The notes: generated from the letters alone by a model not told the origin. Shown: positions 8,806 to 18,897, counted from the first letter of the stretch. The stretch is 64,000 bases of DNA from Qipengyuania flavescens (GCF_029688735.1 NZ_JARULD010000002.1:744001-808000); one strand, 5' to 3'. A program made the numbers and translations.

Positions 8806-11626
8806 CGATGTTCTTGTCCGAATGTGCGGTCGTGTGCGGGGTTGTCTGCTCGAGACCGCCGCGGGCCGCGATTTCGTCCGCGACCTTTTCCTCGGCCTCG
8901 TTCTCCGGCTCTTCGGTTTCGTCGATCAAAGCCGCGCCGACGATGCGTTCGCCTTTCGCGACCTTGAAGATGCTTACACCCGATGAGGTCCGCCCCGAGA
9001 TCGAATAGCCCGCGTGGTTTTCGAAGCCATCTTCGAGCAAGTGCCGGAAATCGATCGGCAGGCGGATGAGCTTCGCCTGGTCGGTCACCAGCATGAGCTG
9101 CGAGCCGTGCTTGACCGGGAAGCTGCCGACCACGGAGCCATTGCGGTCCGGATTGCTCGACGGCTCGCCGATATTGGTCAGGCCCTGGCCGCCGCGGCCG
9201 ATGGTGCGGTACTCGTAGGCGGAAGAAATCTTGCCGTAGCCGCGCTCGGTCAGTGTTAGGATGAACTCCTCGCACTCCTCCATCTGCTCGACCTTTTCGG
9301 CATCGAGCGTTGGATCGGTTTCGTTGTTCTTCCAGACCGCGGCGCGCAGATAAGCGTCGCGGACGTCGGTGTCGCGCTCGCAGGCGTCGAGCACAGCCAA
9401 CGAGACGACCTTCGCGCCATCCTTCAGCGTCATACCGCGCACGCCGATGCCGGTGCGGCTCTTAGTTTCGCGCGCATCGGTGGCGGCGAATCGGATCGCC
9501 TTTCCGGCGTCCGAGGCCAGGAAAATCTCCTGATCCTCGCTCAGCAATTTGACGCCGATCAGGCGGTCGCCGCTGTCCTCGACGAAGCCCATCGCATATT
9601 TGCCGTTGGAGGGGACATTGGTGAATGCGTCCATCGAATTGCGCCGGACCATGCCCTGTTCGGTCGCGAAGACGATGTTGAGCGCGCTCCATTCGCTCTC
9701 GTCTTCGGGCAAGGGCAGCACGTTGGTCACGCGCTCGTCGTCGCCCAGCGGCAAAAGGTTCACCATCGGGCGGCCCTTGGTTGTCGGTCCGCCTTCGGGC
9801 AGCTTCCACACCTTAAGGCGATAGACGCGGCCCGTATTTGTGAAGAACAGCACCGGGTTGTGCGTCGACGTTACGAACATTTCGACGACGGCATCCTCGT
9901 CCTTCGTCGCCATCGAGCTACGGCCCTTGCCGCCGCGGGCCTGCGCCCGGAACGCCTGCAAGGGGGTGCGCTTGATGTAGCCGCCGTGAGTGACGGTGAC
10001 GACCATCTCCTCGCGTTCGATCAGATCCTCGTCCTCGAGGCCGTCCCAAGCGGGCGCGATTTCGGTGATCCGCGGCGTAGCGTAGCTGGCTTTGATCTCT
10101 TCCAGCTCTTCGCGCATCACGCCGTAGAGCTTCACCCGATCGGCGAGGATCGAGAGATATTCCTCGATCGCAACACTCAGTTCCTTGAGTTCGTCGCCGA
10201 TCTCGTCGCGGCCCAGCGCGGTGAGGCGATGGAGGCGAAGGTCGAGGATCGCCTTTACCTGCCGCTCGGACAGGCGATATGTCCCGCCCGTCTGTTCGTC
10301 GCTCGGCTCGATGGCTTCGACCAGCGCAATATATTGCGCGATATCGCCGATCGGCCATTCCTTGGCGAGTAGCTTGGCGCGCGCATTGGCCGGATTGGAC
10401 GAGCCGCGGATCATTGCCACTACCTCGTCCAGATTGGAGACGGCAACCACCAGGCCGAGCAAAATGTGCGCGCGTTCGCGGGCCTTGTTCAGCTCGAACT
10501 TGGTGCGGCGGGTGATAACCTCCTCGCGGAAGCCGATGAAGGCTTGGATGAACTCGCGCAGGGTCAGCGTTTCGGGGCGTCCGCCGCGGATCGCCAGCAT
10601 GTTCGCCGGGAAGCTCGCCTGAGCGGGTGTATAGCGCCAGATCTGGTTGAGCACGACTTCGGGCGAGGCATCGCGCTTCAGGTCCACGACCACGCGTACG
10701 CCTTCGCGCGAGCTTTCGTCGCGGATGTCCGAGATGCCTTCGATCCGCTTTTCCTTCGCGGCTTCGGCGATCTTCTCGACCAGCGAGCTCTTGCCGACCT
10801 GGAAAGGGATCGAAGTCAGCACGATCGAGCGCCGATCACCGCGCTTTTCTTCGAATTCGTGCCGCGCGCGCATCAGGATCGAGCCGCGGCCCGTTGTGTA
10901 GGCCGCGCGGGCGCCGGACTTGCCGAGAATCAGGGGAGCAGTCGGAAAATCGGGCCCCGGAATGATCTCGAACAATTCCTCGCTGGTGATCGCTGGGTTG
11001 TCCATGAAGGCGAAGCAGCCGTCGATGACCTCGCCGAGATTGTGCGGCGGAATGTTCGTTGCCATGCCGACCGCGATGCCGCCCGCGCCATTGACGAGCA
11101 GGTTCGGGAAGCGGGCCGGGAGGACCGTCGGTTCGCGCCGGGACTGGTCGTAATTGTCCGCGAAATCGACCGTGTCCTTGTCGAGATCGTCGAGCAGGGC
11201 GTTGGCCACGCGCGCAAGTCGCGCTTCGGTATACCGCATCGAAGCCGGCGGGTCGGGATCCATCGAACCGAAGTTGCCCTGACCGTCTACCAGCGGCACC
11301 CGCAGCGACCAGTCCTGCGTCATGCGCGCCAGCGCGTCGTAGATCGCCGCGTCGCCGTGCGGGTGATAGTTACCCATCACGTCGCCGACGATCTTGGCGC
11401 TCTTGCGATAGGGCCGCCCGGCGACGAAGCCGCCTTCCTGGCTGGCGAAGAGAATGCGCCGATGCACCGGCTTCAATCCGTCGCGCACATCGGGCAGTGC
11501 GCGGCTGACGATCACGCTCATCGCGTAATCGAGATAGCTCGTTTTCATCTCATCGACGATGTCGATGCGCGTGTAGTCGCCTCCGTCGTAGGGAGGGGGA
11601 TCAAGGACTTCGGTATCGTCTGACAA
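8786..11626 (-). CDS. gyrA: DNA gyrase subunit A
   Basis: The 946-residue breakage-reunion subunit of DNA gyrase. The 5Y-CAP core includes [29 protein letters not shown] and the catalytic Tyr132 in MRYTEARLA. The GyrA box QARGGKGR and beta-pinwheel repeats (such as [14 protein letters not shown]) occupy the C-terminal half, followed by an acidic tail. The most likely start is TTG at 11626, giving the expected short N-terminus; the first internal Met (residue 27) is too late. In the quinolone-determining region the sequence is [10 protein letters not shown], with Ala at the position of E. coli Ser83 (Ala93 here) and Asp97 kept at the Asp87 position. Confidence 0.97.
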   Translation of the reverse strand: MSDDTEVLDPPPYDGGDYTRIDIVDEMKTSYLDYAMSVIVSRALPDVRDGLKPVHRRILFASQEGGFVAGRPYRKSAKIVGDVMGNYHPHGDAAIYDALARMTQDWSLRVPLVDGQGNFGSMDPDPPASMRYTEARLARVANALLDDLDKDTVDFADNYDQSRREPTVLPARFPNLLVNGAGGIAVGMATNIPPHNLGEVIDGCFAFMDNPAITSEELFEIIPGPDFPTAPLILGKSGARAAYTTGRGSILMRARHEFEEKRGDRRSIVLTSIPFQVGKSSLVEKIAEAAKEKRIEGISDIRDESSREGVRVVVDLKRDASPEVVLNQIWRYTPAQASFPANMLAIRGGRPETLTLREFIQAFIGFREEVITRRTKFELNKARERAHILLGLVVAVSNLDEVVAMIRGSSNPANARAKLLAKEWPIGDIAQYIALVEAIEPSDEQTGGTYRLSERQVKAILDLRLHRLTALGRDEIGDELKELSVAIEEYLSILADRVKLYGVMREELEEIKASYATPRITEIAPAWDGLEDEDLIEREEMVVTVTHGGYIKRTPLQAFRAQARGGKGRSSMATKDEDAVVEMFVTSTHNPVLFFTNTGRVYRLKVWKLPEGGPTTKGRPMVNLLPLGDDERVTNVLPLPEDESEWSALNIVFATEQGMVRRNSMDAFTNVPSNGKYAMGFVEDSGDRLIGVKLLSEDQEIFLASDAGKAIRFAATDARETKSRTGIGVRGMTLKDGAKVVSLAVLDACERDTDVRDAYLRAAVWKNNETDPTLDAEKVEQMEECEEFILTLTERGYGKISSAYEYRTIGRGGQGLTNIGEPSSNPDRNGSVVGSFPVKHGSQLMLVTDQAKLIRLPIDFRHLLEDGFENHAGYSISGRTSSGVSIFKVAKGERIVGAALIDETEEPENEAEEKVADEIAARGGLEQTTPHTTAHSDKNIDGEPGG

Positions 11627-11927
11627 GACAGCTTTTCCGTTCTGCGAACTGCTTATGTTCTGGTCGGTCGGAGGTTACGCCAAAGCCACGCAGGTTGCCA
11701 CCGAGGGGAGGGAACACAGGGCGGTTTCGCGCGCTTTTTCCACATATGGGTGCGCGTATGCCAGATTGTATGCTGAACGAGCGGCACGGGCCGTATTCAA
11801 AGCCCGTTCAGCCCGCTTCGCCTAGAACGATTTGCAATGAGAGCGTACTGACGGCATTGCCGATTTCGTTGACAACAATCGGCGCCGCGCGCGCTCAGGC
11901 CCCCTTACCACTCTTGGGAGTATACCT
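11627..11927. other. Divergent intergenic region between gyrA and the TPR gene
   Basis: This 301-nt gap must hold the divergent promoters of gyrA and the downstream secreted TPR gene. A TTGACA hexamer lies at 11869-11874 on the + strand, but no matching -10 sits at 16-18 nt, so I do not call a promoter. A partial inverted repeat (GGGC near 11788, GCCC near 11802) is present. A ribosome binding site GGGAG lies at about 11914-11918, before the TPR gene. I see no convincing ORF. Confidence 0.5.
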
Positions 11928-13199
11928 ATGATTTTCACTCGTCTCGCCCGCGCCAACGGCGCGGCTTCCACACTCGCAATGGCCCTCGCTCTCGCGACCG
12001 GCGCAGCCGTTACCGCCACGGCGCTTGAGGCGCCCGCCCTTGCTCAGAAGAAGGCAAAGCCTAGCTATTCGAAGGGCTTCATCGCGGGGTATGCCCCCCT
12101 ACAGGAAGCCCTGAGCGCAGAAAACCCGGACCCCGCTACCGTCAAAGCCGCAATCCCGGGCGCTGTCGCTGCGATCGAGAATGAAGACGATCGCTTCGCC
12201 GCCGGCGGCGCAATCGTGAATGCCGGCCAGAAATTCAACGACAATGCTCTCGCACGCCAGGGGCTCGAGCTGATGCTCGCCAGCGGTAAGGTGGCTCCGG
12301 AGCAGGTCGGTCCTTACAACTTCATGATCGGCCAGGTCGCCTATAACGCTAAGGAATATGCCGCCGCACGTTCGGCTCTCGAGGCTGCGATGGCTGCCGG
12401 TTATACGGACAACAATCCGGAAGCGATCATCGCCGAGACCTATTTCGCCGAGAATCGCGATGCGGAAGGTCTGGCTTACCTCTCCAACGCTCTAGAGGCC
12501 CGCAAGGCGGCCGGTGGCACGCTGGAAGAGGACTGGATCAAGCGCGGTCTGGCCGTCGCGTATCGCGGCGACATGAAGGCGGAAGCGATCAAGTTCGCCA
12601 ATATGTACGTCTCGGAATTCCCGAGCGAGACCAGCTGGCGCGATGCAATTGCGATCCTGCTGAACACCGGTGGCTATGATAAGCCTGCAACACTCGACCT
12701 TCTGCGTCTCGGCCGGCGCGCTGGCACTCTAAACGATGCCCGCCTTTATGGTGAGTATGTCGAAGCAGCGGACTATCGCCGTCTGCCCGCAGAAGTGGTT
12801 TCCGTCATCGACGAAGGCCAGTCGAAGGGCTTCCTGTCGGAGAACGATGCCTATCTCGTGGATACCCGCAAGCAGGCTGCCGATCGCGCTGCGGCCGACC
12901 GTGCCGATATGGACGGTTTGCTGACCGATGCGCGCAAGTCCGGCGCAACGCTTGCCACCGTTATGGCAGCGGGTGACGCCATGCTCAGCATGGGGCGTCC
13001 TGCAGAGGCCGAGGAATTTTACCTCAAGGCTTCCACCATGTCTGGTGCGGACACGCCGATGGCGCTGACCCGCCTTGGCATCGCGCAATACGACCAAGGC
13101 AACTATGCCGAAGCGCAAGCGACCTTCAACCGGGTCGAAGGCGCGCGTCAGGCGATCGCCAACCTGTGGGGCGTCTACTCGGGTCAGCAGGGCGGCTGA
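11928..13199 (+). CDS. Secreted tetratricopeptide-repeat-like protein
   Basis: A 423-residue protein with a clear signal peptide (basic RLARANG, then the hydrophobic stretch AMALALATGAAVTATALEAPALA, cleavage near residues 38-40). The remainder is alpha-helical with TPR-like units, for example NFMIGQVAYNAKEYAAARSA, MLSMGRPAEAEEFYLKAS and TRLGIAQYDQGNYAEAQATF. It probably acts as a periplasmic protein-protein interaction scaffold; I do not recognise a named gene. GGGAG lies about 10 nt upstream of the ATG and a strong terminator follows, so it is a single-gene transcription unit. Confidence 0.7.
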   Translation: MIFTRLARANGAASTLAMALALATGAAVTATALEAPALAQKKAKPSYSKGFIAGYAPLQEALSAENPDPATVKAAIPGAVAAIENEDDRFAAGGAIVNAGQKFNDNALARQGLELMLASGKVAPEQVGPYNFMIGQVAYNAKEYAAARSALEAAMAAGYTDNNPEAIIAETYFAENRDAEGLAYLSNALEARKAAGGTLEEDWIKRGLAVAYRGDMKAEAIKFANMYVSEFPSETSWRDAIAILLNTGGYDKPATLDLLRLGRRAGTLNDARLYGEYVEAADYRRLPAEVVSVIDEGQSKGFLSENDAYLVDTRKQAADRAAADRADMDGLLTDARKSGATLATVMAAGDAMLSMGRPAEAEEFYLKASTMSGADTPMALTRLGIAQYDQGNYAEAQATFNRVEGARQAIANLWGVYSGQQGG

Positions 13200-13225
13200 T
13201 CCAAGCCGAGCCATGAAATAAGAAT

Positions 13226-13259
13226 GGGCGCGAATTCCTTGGGGAGTTCGCGCCCTTTT
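13226..13259 (+). terminator. Rho-independent terminator after the TPR gene
   Basis: A 13-bp stem with one G-T pair (13226-13238 with 13243-13255), TTGG loop, and TTTT at 13256-13259. It lies 27 nt after the TPR gene stop and 26 nt before the 3' end of the convergent NYN gene. Confidence 0.88.
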
Positions 13260-13284
13260 CGTTCATCACTAATGAAGTGTGTGC

Positions 13285-14010
13285 TCAGCGGAGGCGTTTG
13301 ACCCACACGGTGTTGTCGCGCCGCTCGATCTTGAACTGCTCTATCGCTTCGAACAGGTCGGAGAGCCGCTTGAAGCCGTAGTTGCGCACGTCGAAGCTGG
13401 AGCGGTTGCCCGCGATCTGCCCGACCTCGCCCATCTGCGCGAAGCCATCGTCATCGCGGTGCGCTGCCTTCCACGCCGTTCCAAGCAGTTCGACCAACTC
13501 GTCGTCGATCCCGGCCTTAGCCTTGCCACTATTGGATTTCGGGGCATCCGCCTCGTCGGAAGCGCCCTTGATGAGCGCGTCGATGTCGATGAAGCGCGTG
13601 CAGGCGCTCTTGAAAGCAGCGGGTGTCTTGCTCGTGCTGCCGAAGCCATAGACGACGAGCCCATCCTGCCGCAGCCGCGTGACGAGAGGGGTGAAGTCGC
13701 TGTCCGAACTCATGATGCCGAAGCCATCGACCTTGCCCTGATATAGCAGATCGATGGCATCGATTGTCATCGCCATATCGGTAGCGTTCTTGCCGGCGGT
13801 GAGATCGAATTGCTGCTGCGGCTGGATACCGTATTTGTGCGTGATCTCTCCCCACTTGGAGAGATTGTTCTTGGCGAAATTGCCATAGGCCCGCTTGATG
13901 TTGACTTGGCCCAGTTCGGCCATGACCGTCAGGACCGGGTCGATCCCCTTGGGGGTGGTGTTGTCCGCGTCGATCAGCAGGGCGATATTCTTGAGGTCTT
14001 TGTCGGCCAT
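13285..14010 (-). CDS. NYN domain protein with C-terminal LOTUS/OST-HTH-like domain
   Basis: A 241-residue protein. Residues 1-150 form a NYN (LabA/DUF88) PIN-like nuclease domain: IALLIDADNTTP supplies the first catalytic aspartates, followed by TDMAMTIDAIDLLY and IMSSDSDFTPLVTRLR with the later acidic residues. A flexible linker (about 150-168) leads to a C-terminal winged-helix domain of about 70 residues (DELVELLGTAWKAAHRDDDG to WVKRLR) of the OST-HTH/LOTUS type. The architecture implies an RNA-directed ribonuclease; the target is unknown. The 39-nt gap to the upstream carbonic anhydrase gene on the same strand suggests co-transcription. Confidence 0.82.
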   Translation of the reverse strand: MADKDLKNIALLIDADNTTPKGIDPVLTVMAELGQVNIKRAYGNFAKNNLSKWGEITHKYGIQPQQQFDLTAGKNATDMAMTIDAIDLLYQGKVDGFGIMSSDSDFTPLVTRLRQDGLVVYGFGSTSKTPAAFKSACTRFIDIDALIKGASDEADAPKSNSGKAKAGIDDELVELLGTAWKAAHRDDDGFAQMGEVGQIAGNRSSFDVRNYGFKRLSDLFEAIEQFKIERRDNTVWVKRLR

Positions 14011-14049
14011 GCGCAGCCAATGGCGTGCAGCCTCCCCGAACTCAAGAGC

Positions 14050-14688
14050 TTACTGTGCCGGCGCGAATTCCCCCGAGCTCTCGTCGAGCAAGTGAAGGAC
14101 CCCGTCCGAAATCGCGAAATAGGCGCCGCGCAACTTCAGGTCGCCTGCCGTTTCCTTCGCCTCGACATACGGGAAGGTGCGCAGGTTTTCGAGACTTACC
14201 TTGACCGCGGCAAGCTCCATCGCCCGCTCCGCGGTGCGACCCTTCGTGCCGTGTTCCGCGGCGATCGGCTCGCGGACCTCGTCGAGCATGTCGATCCAGT
14301 GTGCGACGAAGCCGCCTTCGCCCATGTCGTTGCCGTGGAGGTCTTGCGTCAGCGCGGCCTGGCAGCCTCCGCACATGCCGTGGCCCATGACGACGACTTC
14401 GCGGACCTTGAGGAACTGGACTGCAAATTCGAGCGCCGCCGAAACACCATGGCGACCGGGCGTCGTCTCGTAAGGCGGCACCAGCGCGGCGACGTTGCGG
14501 ACCACGAATATCTCGCCAGGGTCTACGTCGAGGATCTGCGCCGGATCGACCCGGCTATCCGAGCAGGAGATGACCATCACCTGGGGCGATTGGCCCTCTG
14601 CCAGCTGGCTCCAGCGTTCGTGCTGCTTTTTCCAGTCGCCGGCACGGAAACGTGCGTAGCCTTCAATCATCTCGTCGAATGTTTTCAT
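14050..14688 (-). CDS. Beta-class carbonic anhydrase
   Basis: A 212-residue beta-carbonic anhydrase converting CO2 and bicarbonate. The zinc ligands and catalytic dyad are visible: Cys42, Asp44 and Arg46 in SCSDSRVDP, then His103 and Cys106 in MGHGMCGG. Length and motif spacing are normal. I chose the ATG at 14688 (MKTFDEMIEGY) because it has GGAG upstream and matches the usual N-terminus; an open extension of 12 codons lacks a ribosome binding site. It is divergent from lipA and upstream of the NYN gene on the same strand. Confidence 0.93.
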   Translation of the reverse strand: MKTFDEMIEGYARFRAGDWKKQHERWSQLAEGQSPQVMVISCSDSRVDPAQILDVDPGEIFVVRNVAALVPPYETTPGRHGVSAALEFAVQFLKVREVVVMGHGMCGGCQAALTQDLHGNDMGEGGFVAHWIDMLDEVREPIAAEHGTKGRTAERAMELAAVKVSLENLRTFPYVEAKETAGDLKLRGAYFAISDGVLHLLDESSGEFAPAQ

Positions 14689-14773
14689 ACCTGCTCCGCT
14701 GCAACGAATTTGCGCGGCTGGCAAGAGGGTCCGAATAGCTATGTGGCTTGCCCGGAAGGGGGAGGGGGCTTAG

Positions 14774-15727
14774 ATGGGCCGCGACATGAACGATCTTTCC
14801 ACAGTTCCCCAGCCCGAAGGCGAACGCCCGGCCCGCCAGCGCAAGCCCGACTGGATTCGCGTCAAGGCGCCGGTCAGCAAGGGCTATCACGAAACGCGCA
14901 AGCTGATGCGCGAACTGAACCTGCACACGGTGTGCGAAGAGGCCGCCTGTCCCAACATCGGGGAGTGCTGGACCAAGAAGCACGCCACGGTGATGATCCT
15001 CGGCGATACCTGCACGCGCGCCTGCCGGTTTTGCAACATCAAGACCGGGATGCCGATGCCGGTCGATCCGCTCGAGCCCAAGCATACGGCGACTGCAGCG
15101 GCGGCGATGGGCCTCGAGCATATCGTCATCACCAGCGTCGATCGCGACGACCTGCCCGATCGTGGTGCAGGGCAGTTCGTAAAGGTTATCAACGCGCTGC
15201 GCCGCGAGACGCCGAACACGACGATCGAGATCCTGACGCCCGATTTCAAGGGCCGGATGAAGCAGTCCATCGCGGAAATCTGCGAGGCAGGGCCTGACGT
15301 TTTCAATCACAATCTCGAAACCGTGCCCCGGCTTTATCCGACGATCCGTCCGGGCGCGCGCTACTATGCCTCGCTACGTCTGCTGGAAGAAGTGAAGGTC
15401 CACAATCCGCTCATTTTCACCAAGTCCGGCATCATGCTGGGGCTCGGGGAAGGGCGGCTCGAAGTCCATCAGGTGATGGACGACATGCGCAGTGCCGACA
15501 TCGATTTCGTTACCATGGGCCAGTATCTGCAGCCGACGCCCAAGCACGCGAAGGTCGAGGAGTTTGTGACCCCGAAGCAGTTCGCGGCCTATGGCTCGAT
15601 CGCCCGCGCCAAAGGTTTCCTGCAGGTCGCATCCAGCCCCCTGACGCGCTCGAGTTATCACGCGGGAGACGATTTCGCGCAGATGCGCTCAGCGCGCGAG
15701 GCGAAGCTGGCGAAGCAGGTCGGCTGA
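14774..15727 (+). CDS. lipA: Lipoyl synthase
   Basis: Radical-SAM enzyme inserting two sulfurs into octanoyl groups on lipoyl domains, here needed by PdhB, PdhC and other 2-oxoacid dehydrogenases. In the 317-residue protein the auxiliary cluster comes from the N-terminal cysteines ([13 protein letters not shown]) and the SAM cluster from [10 protein letters not shown]; the C-terminal [10 protein letters not shown] serine motif is present. The true start may be ATG 14774 or ATG 14786 (MNDLST), both acceptable. The stop overlaps the RatA-like gene start by 1 nt (TGATG), so the two are coupled. Confidence 0.96.
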   Translation: MGRDMNDLSTVPQPEGERPARQRKPDWIRVKAPVSKGYHETRKLMRELNLHTVCEEAACPNIGECWTKKHATVMILGDTCTRACRFCNIKTGMPMPVDPLEPKHTATAAAAMGLEHIVITSVDRDDLPDRGAGQFVKVINALRRETPNTTIEILTPDFKGRMKQSIAEICEAGPDVFNHNLETVPRLYPTIRPGARYYASLRLLEEVKVHNPLIFTKSGIMLGLGEGRLEVHQVMDDMRSADIDFVTMGQYLQPTPKHAKVEEFVTPKQFAAYGSIARAKGFLQVASSPLTRSSYHAGDDFAQMRSAREAKLAKQVG

Positions 15728-16185
15728 TGCCCGGAATTCGCGAAAAGCGTTTTCTTCCATACACTTGCGATCAGATGTTCGATCTGGTCGCAGATGTGGG
15801 GCGCTATGCAGAATTTCTGCCTTGGGTGATTGCCACCCGCGTCCGCTCGGACAGTGAGACCGAGATGGTGGCTGACATGTTGGTCGGCTTCAAGGCCATC
15901 CGCGAGCGTTTTACGTCCCGTGTCGAAAAGCGCCGTCCCGAGCATATCGAGGTGTTCTACGTCGACGGGCCGCTCAAGGATCTCGACAACAACTGGACTT
16001 TCACCCCGGCCCCGGGCGGCTGCGAAGTCGATTTTTGCGTCGATTTCGAGTTTCGCAACGCGGTCTTCGAAGCGCTGGCCGGCCAGTATTTCGACCGTGC
16101 TTTCCGCAAGATGATGGGCGCGTTCGAAGCGCGCGCCGATGCGCTCTACGGCAACAGCAATTCGAGCGCGCAGACCGTCGCCTGA
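15727..16185 (+). CDS. RatA/COQ10-like START-domain protein
   Basis: A 152-residue polyketide-cyclase/START-like protein of the COQ10/RatA family: [34 protein letters not shown] is the family opening (seen here as residues 1-34), and the C-terminal FDRAFRKMMGAFEARA helix closes the lipid-binding cavity. In mitochondria and alphaproteobacteria these proteins act as ubiquinone-binding chaperones; the E. coli homologue RatA was described as inhibiting ribosome association. Adjacency to lipA is common in alphaproteobacteria. Its 3' end overlaps the convergent pncC by 40 nt. Confidence 0.82.
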   Translation: MPGIREKRFLPYTCDQMFDLVADVGRYAEFLPWVIATRVRSDSETEMVADMLVGFKAIRERFTSRVEKRRPEHIEVFYVDGPLKDLDNNWTFTPAPGGCEVDFCVDFEFRNAVFEALAGQYFDRAFRKMMGAFEARADALYGNSNSSAQTVA

Positions 16186-16649
16186 CGACGGATATCGGCG
16201 CGTGAGGTAGGTTCGAAGCGTTTGAGCTCGCCGTCGGGCTCTCCCTCCTGGCCCCGGACCACCCGCGCGAAAACGACCGTGCCGACCGGCTTGAGATCCG
16301 TCCCGCCATCGGGGCCGGCCACGCCGCTGATCGCGACGGCGACGTCGGCACCGCTGTTTTGCAATGCTCCCTTGGCCATCGCCCAGACGCAGGCGATCGA
16401 GACGGCACCGAAGGTTTCGATGATGTCGAGCGGTACGCCGAGGCTCTCCATCTTGGCCTCGTTGGAATAGGTCACGAACCCGCGTTCGAGCACGGCGGAA
16501 GAACCGGGGATTTCAGTCAGCGCCGCTGCGACTAGCCCGCCGGTGCAGCTCTCCGCCAGCACGACCTTGCGGCCGCTGGCGCGGTTTGCCTCGACTACGC
16601 GCCGCGCAAGATCGTCGATATCCTCGGGCAGGAGAGCGCCGTGCTCCAT
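16146..16649 (-). CDS. pncC: Nicotinamide-nucleotide amidohydrolase (CinA C-terminal domain family)
   Basis: A 167-residue stand-alone CinA C-terminal domain that deamidates nicotinamide mononucleotide in NAD recycling. The motif LAESCTGGLVAAALTEIPGSS is characteristic (catalytic Ser in ESCTGG), followed by GFVTYSNEAKMESLGV and AVAISGVAGPDGGTDLKPVG. The competence-related N-terminal half of full-length CinA is absent, as in most proteobacterial paralogues. It lies 10 nt downstream of ispDF on the same strand and overlaps the convergent RatA-like gene by 40 nt. Confidence 0.92.
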   Translation of the reverse strand: MEHGALLPEDIDDLARRVVEANRASGRKVVLAESCTGGLVAAALTEIPGSSAVLERGFVTYSNEAKMESLGVPLDIIETFGAVSIACVWAMAKGALQNSGADVAVAISGVAGPDGGTDLKPVGTVVFARVVRGQEGEPDGELKRFEPTSRADIRRQATVCALELLLP

Positions 16650-16659
16650 ATCGCCTCCG

Positions 16660-17802
16660 TCAGCTGCGGATCACTGTGGCAATTGCTTGAGCGGCAATGC
16701 CTTCGCCGCGGCCAGTGAAACCCAGCCGCTCGGTGGTGGTCGCCTTCACCGATATGCGCTCGATGTCAACGCCCAGCAATTCGGCGATGCGCTGGCGCAT
16801 CGCGGGCCGGTGCGGGCCGATCTTCGGCGCCTCGCAGATGATGGTGAGGTCGATATTGCTAAGGTTGTATCCGGCTTCGGCCACCAATTTCGCCGCTTGG
16901 ACGAGGAAGCGGTCGCTGCTTGCCCCCTTCCACTGCGGGTCGCTCGGCGGGAAGTGCGTGCCGATATCGCCATCGCCAATTGCGCCGAGGAGCGCATCGA
17001 CGATCGCGTGCAGCGCTACATCGGCATCGCTATGGCCGGCCAGCCCCTTGTCGTGCTCGATCTGGATGCCGCCGAGCCATAGCTCCTCTCCAACGGCGAG
17101 CTTGTGCACGTCGAAGCCCATCCCTGTGCGCATGGCTGGCTGCTCGCTCACGAAATCCTCCGCATAGGTCAGTTTGGCGAGGCGCTCTTCGCCGGGGACA
17201 AGCGCGACAGTGCCGCCGGCCGCGCGCAAGACCTGCGCATCGTCGCCGGCATTGGGTTCGCCAGTCCAGGCGCGGTGCGCGGCGATAATATCGTCGAAAC
17301 GAAAGGCCTGCGGGGTCTGGACCCGGCGGAGTTGTTCGCGCTGAACAGTTCCGGTCATTACGCCATCTGTGTCTTGTGCGAGACTGTCCGCCACAGGGAG
17401 GACCGGTATAGCCCCTGGATGATCGTTTAGCGCATGCAGAACCCGCTCGATGACGGCGCGGGGGAGGTCGGGGCGGGCGGCATCATGGATAAGCACGCGA
17501 TCCGCGCCGCCGATTGCTTCCAGGCCTTTCGCCACGGATTGCTGGCGGGTGTCGCCGCCCGTGACAGCCTCGTATCCGGACAGGTCGGCGAGTGCTTCTC
17601 CCACCGCGTCCTCGGCGTTCTCCGGCACCACGATGACCAACGGCTTTGCTCCGGCATCGAGCAGGCTCTCGACCGAATGCCTGACGACCGCCTTGCCTCT
17701 CCACCGCGCGAATTGCTTGGGCAGCGGCTGTCCCGCACGCAGGCCTTTCCCCGCAGCGACCACGATTGCGGCGAACGGGGGGAGGGCGGGCGCTTCGCTC
17801 AT
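16660..17802 (-). CDS. ispDF: Bifunctional IspD/IspF isoprenoid synthesis enzyme
   Basis: Fusion of two steps of the MEP pathway. IspD occupies residues 1 to about 220 (VVAAGKGLRAG nucleotide-binding loop, HDAARPDLP, RRVQTPQAFRFDDI) and IspF about 223-380 (TGMGFDVHKL with zinc-binding Asp and His, HSDADVALHAIVDALLGA, IGTHFPPSD, KATTTERLGFTGRGEGI). The fusion is standard in alphaproteobacteria. I set the start at ATG 17802 (MSEAPALPPFAAIVVAAGKG); a much longer open extension runs antisense to dusB and is not coding. It is divergent from dusB across 75 nt and upstream of pncC. Confidence 0.95.
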   Translation of the reverse strand: MSEAPALPPFAAIVVAAGKGLRAGQPLPKQFARWRGKAVVRHSVESLLDAGAKPLVIVVPENAEDAVGEALADLSGYEAVTGGDTRQQSVAKGLEAIGGADRVLIHDAARPDLPRAVIERVLHALNDHPGAIPVLPVADSLAQDTDGVMTGTVQREQLRRVQTPQAFRFDDIIAAHRAWTGEPNAGDDAQVLRAAGGTVALVPGEERLAKLTYAEDFVSEQPAMRTGMGFDVHKLAVGEELWLGGIQIEHDKGLAGHSDADVALHAIVDALLGAIGDGDIGTHFPPSDPQWKGASSDRFLVQAAKLVAEAGYNLSNIDLTIICEAPKIGPHRPAMRQRIAELLGVDIERISVKATTTERLGFTGRGEGIAAQAIATVIRS

Positions 17803-17877
17803 GCCCCGCCCGCTAGCGGCTTGCCGTTTGTGCTGCAACGCACTATGTGGCTGCCCAATATTTAGGCACACACTGGC

Positions 17878-18897
17878 ATGAGCGCACATCTCCTTCCTCC
17901 CGTCCCGCCGAAGCCGATCCACGTCGGCCCGGTAGCCATCGACACGCCCGTCGTTCTGGCGCCGATGACCGGCGTGACGGACCTGCCGTTCCGCCGCCTT
18001 GTGCGCCGCTATGGCTCCGGCCTCAACGTGACCGAAATGATCGCCAGCGAAGCTGCGATCCGCGAGACGCGCATCAGCGTGCAGAAGGCCGAGTGGGATC
18101 CGATCGAGGAACCAGTGTCGATGCAACTGGTCGGCTGCGATCCTTACAGCATGGCCGAAGCTGCCAAATTGCAGGAAGGCAATGGCGCGGCGATTATCGA
18201 CATCAACTTCGGCTGCCCGGTGCGCAAGGTCGTCGGCCAACTGGCCGGCTCGGCGCTCATGCGCGAGGTCGAACTGGCCACGCGGCTGATGAAAGCGACG
18301 GTCGAGGCGGTCGATGTGCCGGTGACGGTGAAAATGCGGATGGGCTGGGATCATTCCGACCTCAATGCGCCGGAGCTGGCGAAAATCGCAGAAGATCTCG
18401 GCGTCAAGATGATCACCGTCCACGGCCGCACGCGCAACCAGATGTACAAGGGCAGCGCCGACTGGGCCTTCGTTCGCGAGGTCAAGGAAGCGGTCGACAT
18501 TCCCGTCATCGTTAACGGCGACATCTGCGGGATCGAGGATGCCGCGAAAGCGCTCGAACAGTCGGGTGCCGACGGGCTGATGATCGGGCGCGGCGCTTAT
18601 GGGAAGCCTTGGCTACTGGCGCAGGTGATGCACTGGTGGCGCACCGGCGAAATTCTCGCCGATCCGGACATGGACGAGCAATATGCCGTGGTCACCGAGC
18701 ACTACCGGATGATGCTCGACCACTACACGCCGACCACCGGAGTGAAGATCGCCCGCAAGCATCTTGGCTGGTACACCAAGGGATTGCGTGGTTCAGCAGA
18801 GTTCAGAAACCACGTGAACTTCGTGGATGATCCCGCGCAGGTGCTTGGCGAACTCGAGCGCTTCTACGAACCGTTCCGCCGGCAGCAGGCGGCGTGA
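17878..18897 (+). CDS. dusB: tRNA-dihydrouridine synthase (DusB/NifR3 type)
   Basis: FMN enzyme reducing uridine to dihydrouridine in tRNA. The 339-residue protein shows [15 protein letters not shown] at the flavin site, MQLVGCDP, the catalytic cysteine in [36 protein letters not shown] and IVNGDI. It is the first gene of the classical alphaproteobacterial nifR3-ntrBC-ntrYX-hfq-hflX operon. The stop overlaps the ntrB GTG start by 4 nt (GTGA). No sigma-54 -24/-12 element is visible in the 75 nt upstream. Confidence 0.95.
   Translation: MSAHLLPPVPPKPIHVGPVAIDTPVVLAPMTGVTDLPFRRLVRRYGSGLNVTEMIASEAAIRETRISVQKAEWDPIEEPVSMQLVGCDPYSMAEAAKLQEGNGAAIIDINFGCPVRKVVGQLAGSALMREVELATRLMKATVEAVDVPVTVKMRMGWDHSDLNAPELAKIAEDLGVKMITVHGRTRNQMYKGSADWAFVREVKEAVDIPVIVNGDICGIEDAAKALEQSGADGLMIGRGAYGKPWLLAQVMHWWRTGEILADPDMDEQYAVVTEHYRMMLDHYTPTTGVKIARKHLGWYTKGLRGSAEFRNHVNFVDDPAQVLGELERFYEPFRRQQAA

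Noticed and set aside
10466-11623. Open frame of 385 codons antisense to gyrA
   Set aside because: Mirror frame of gyrA with no recognisable motif; Arg/Ala/Asp-rich composition is typical of antisense GC-rich frames.
13810-15297. Frame of 495 codons crossing the NYN, carbonic anhydrase and lipA genes
   Set aside because: It spans three well-supported genes on both strands and has no domain signature.
17803-17877. Possible sigma-54 promoter before dusB (TGGCTGCCC stretch)
   Set aside because: The GC dinucleotide required at -12 is not at the proper distance from GG at -24.
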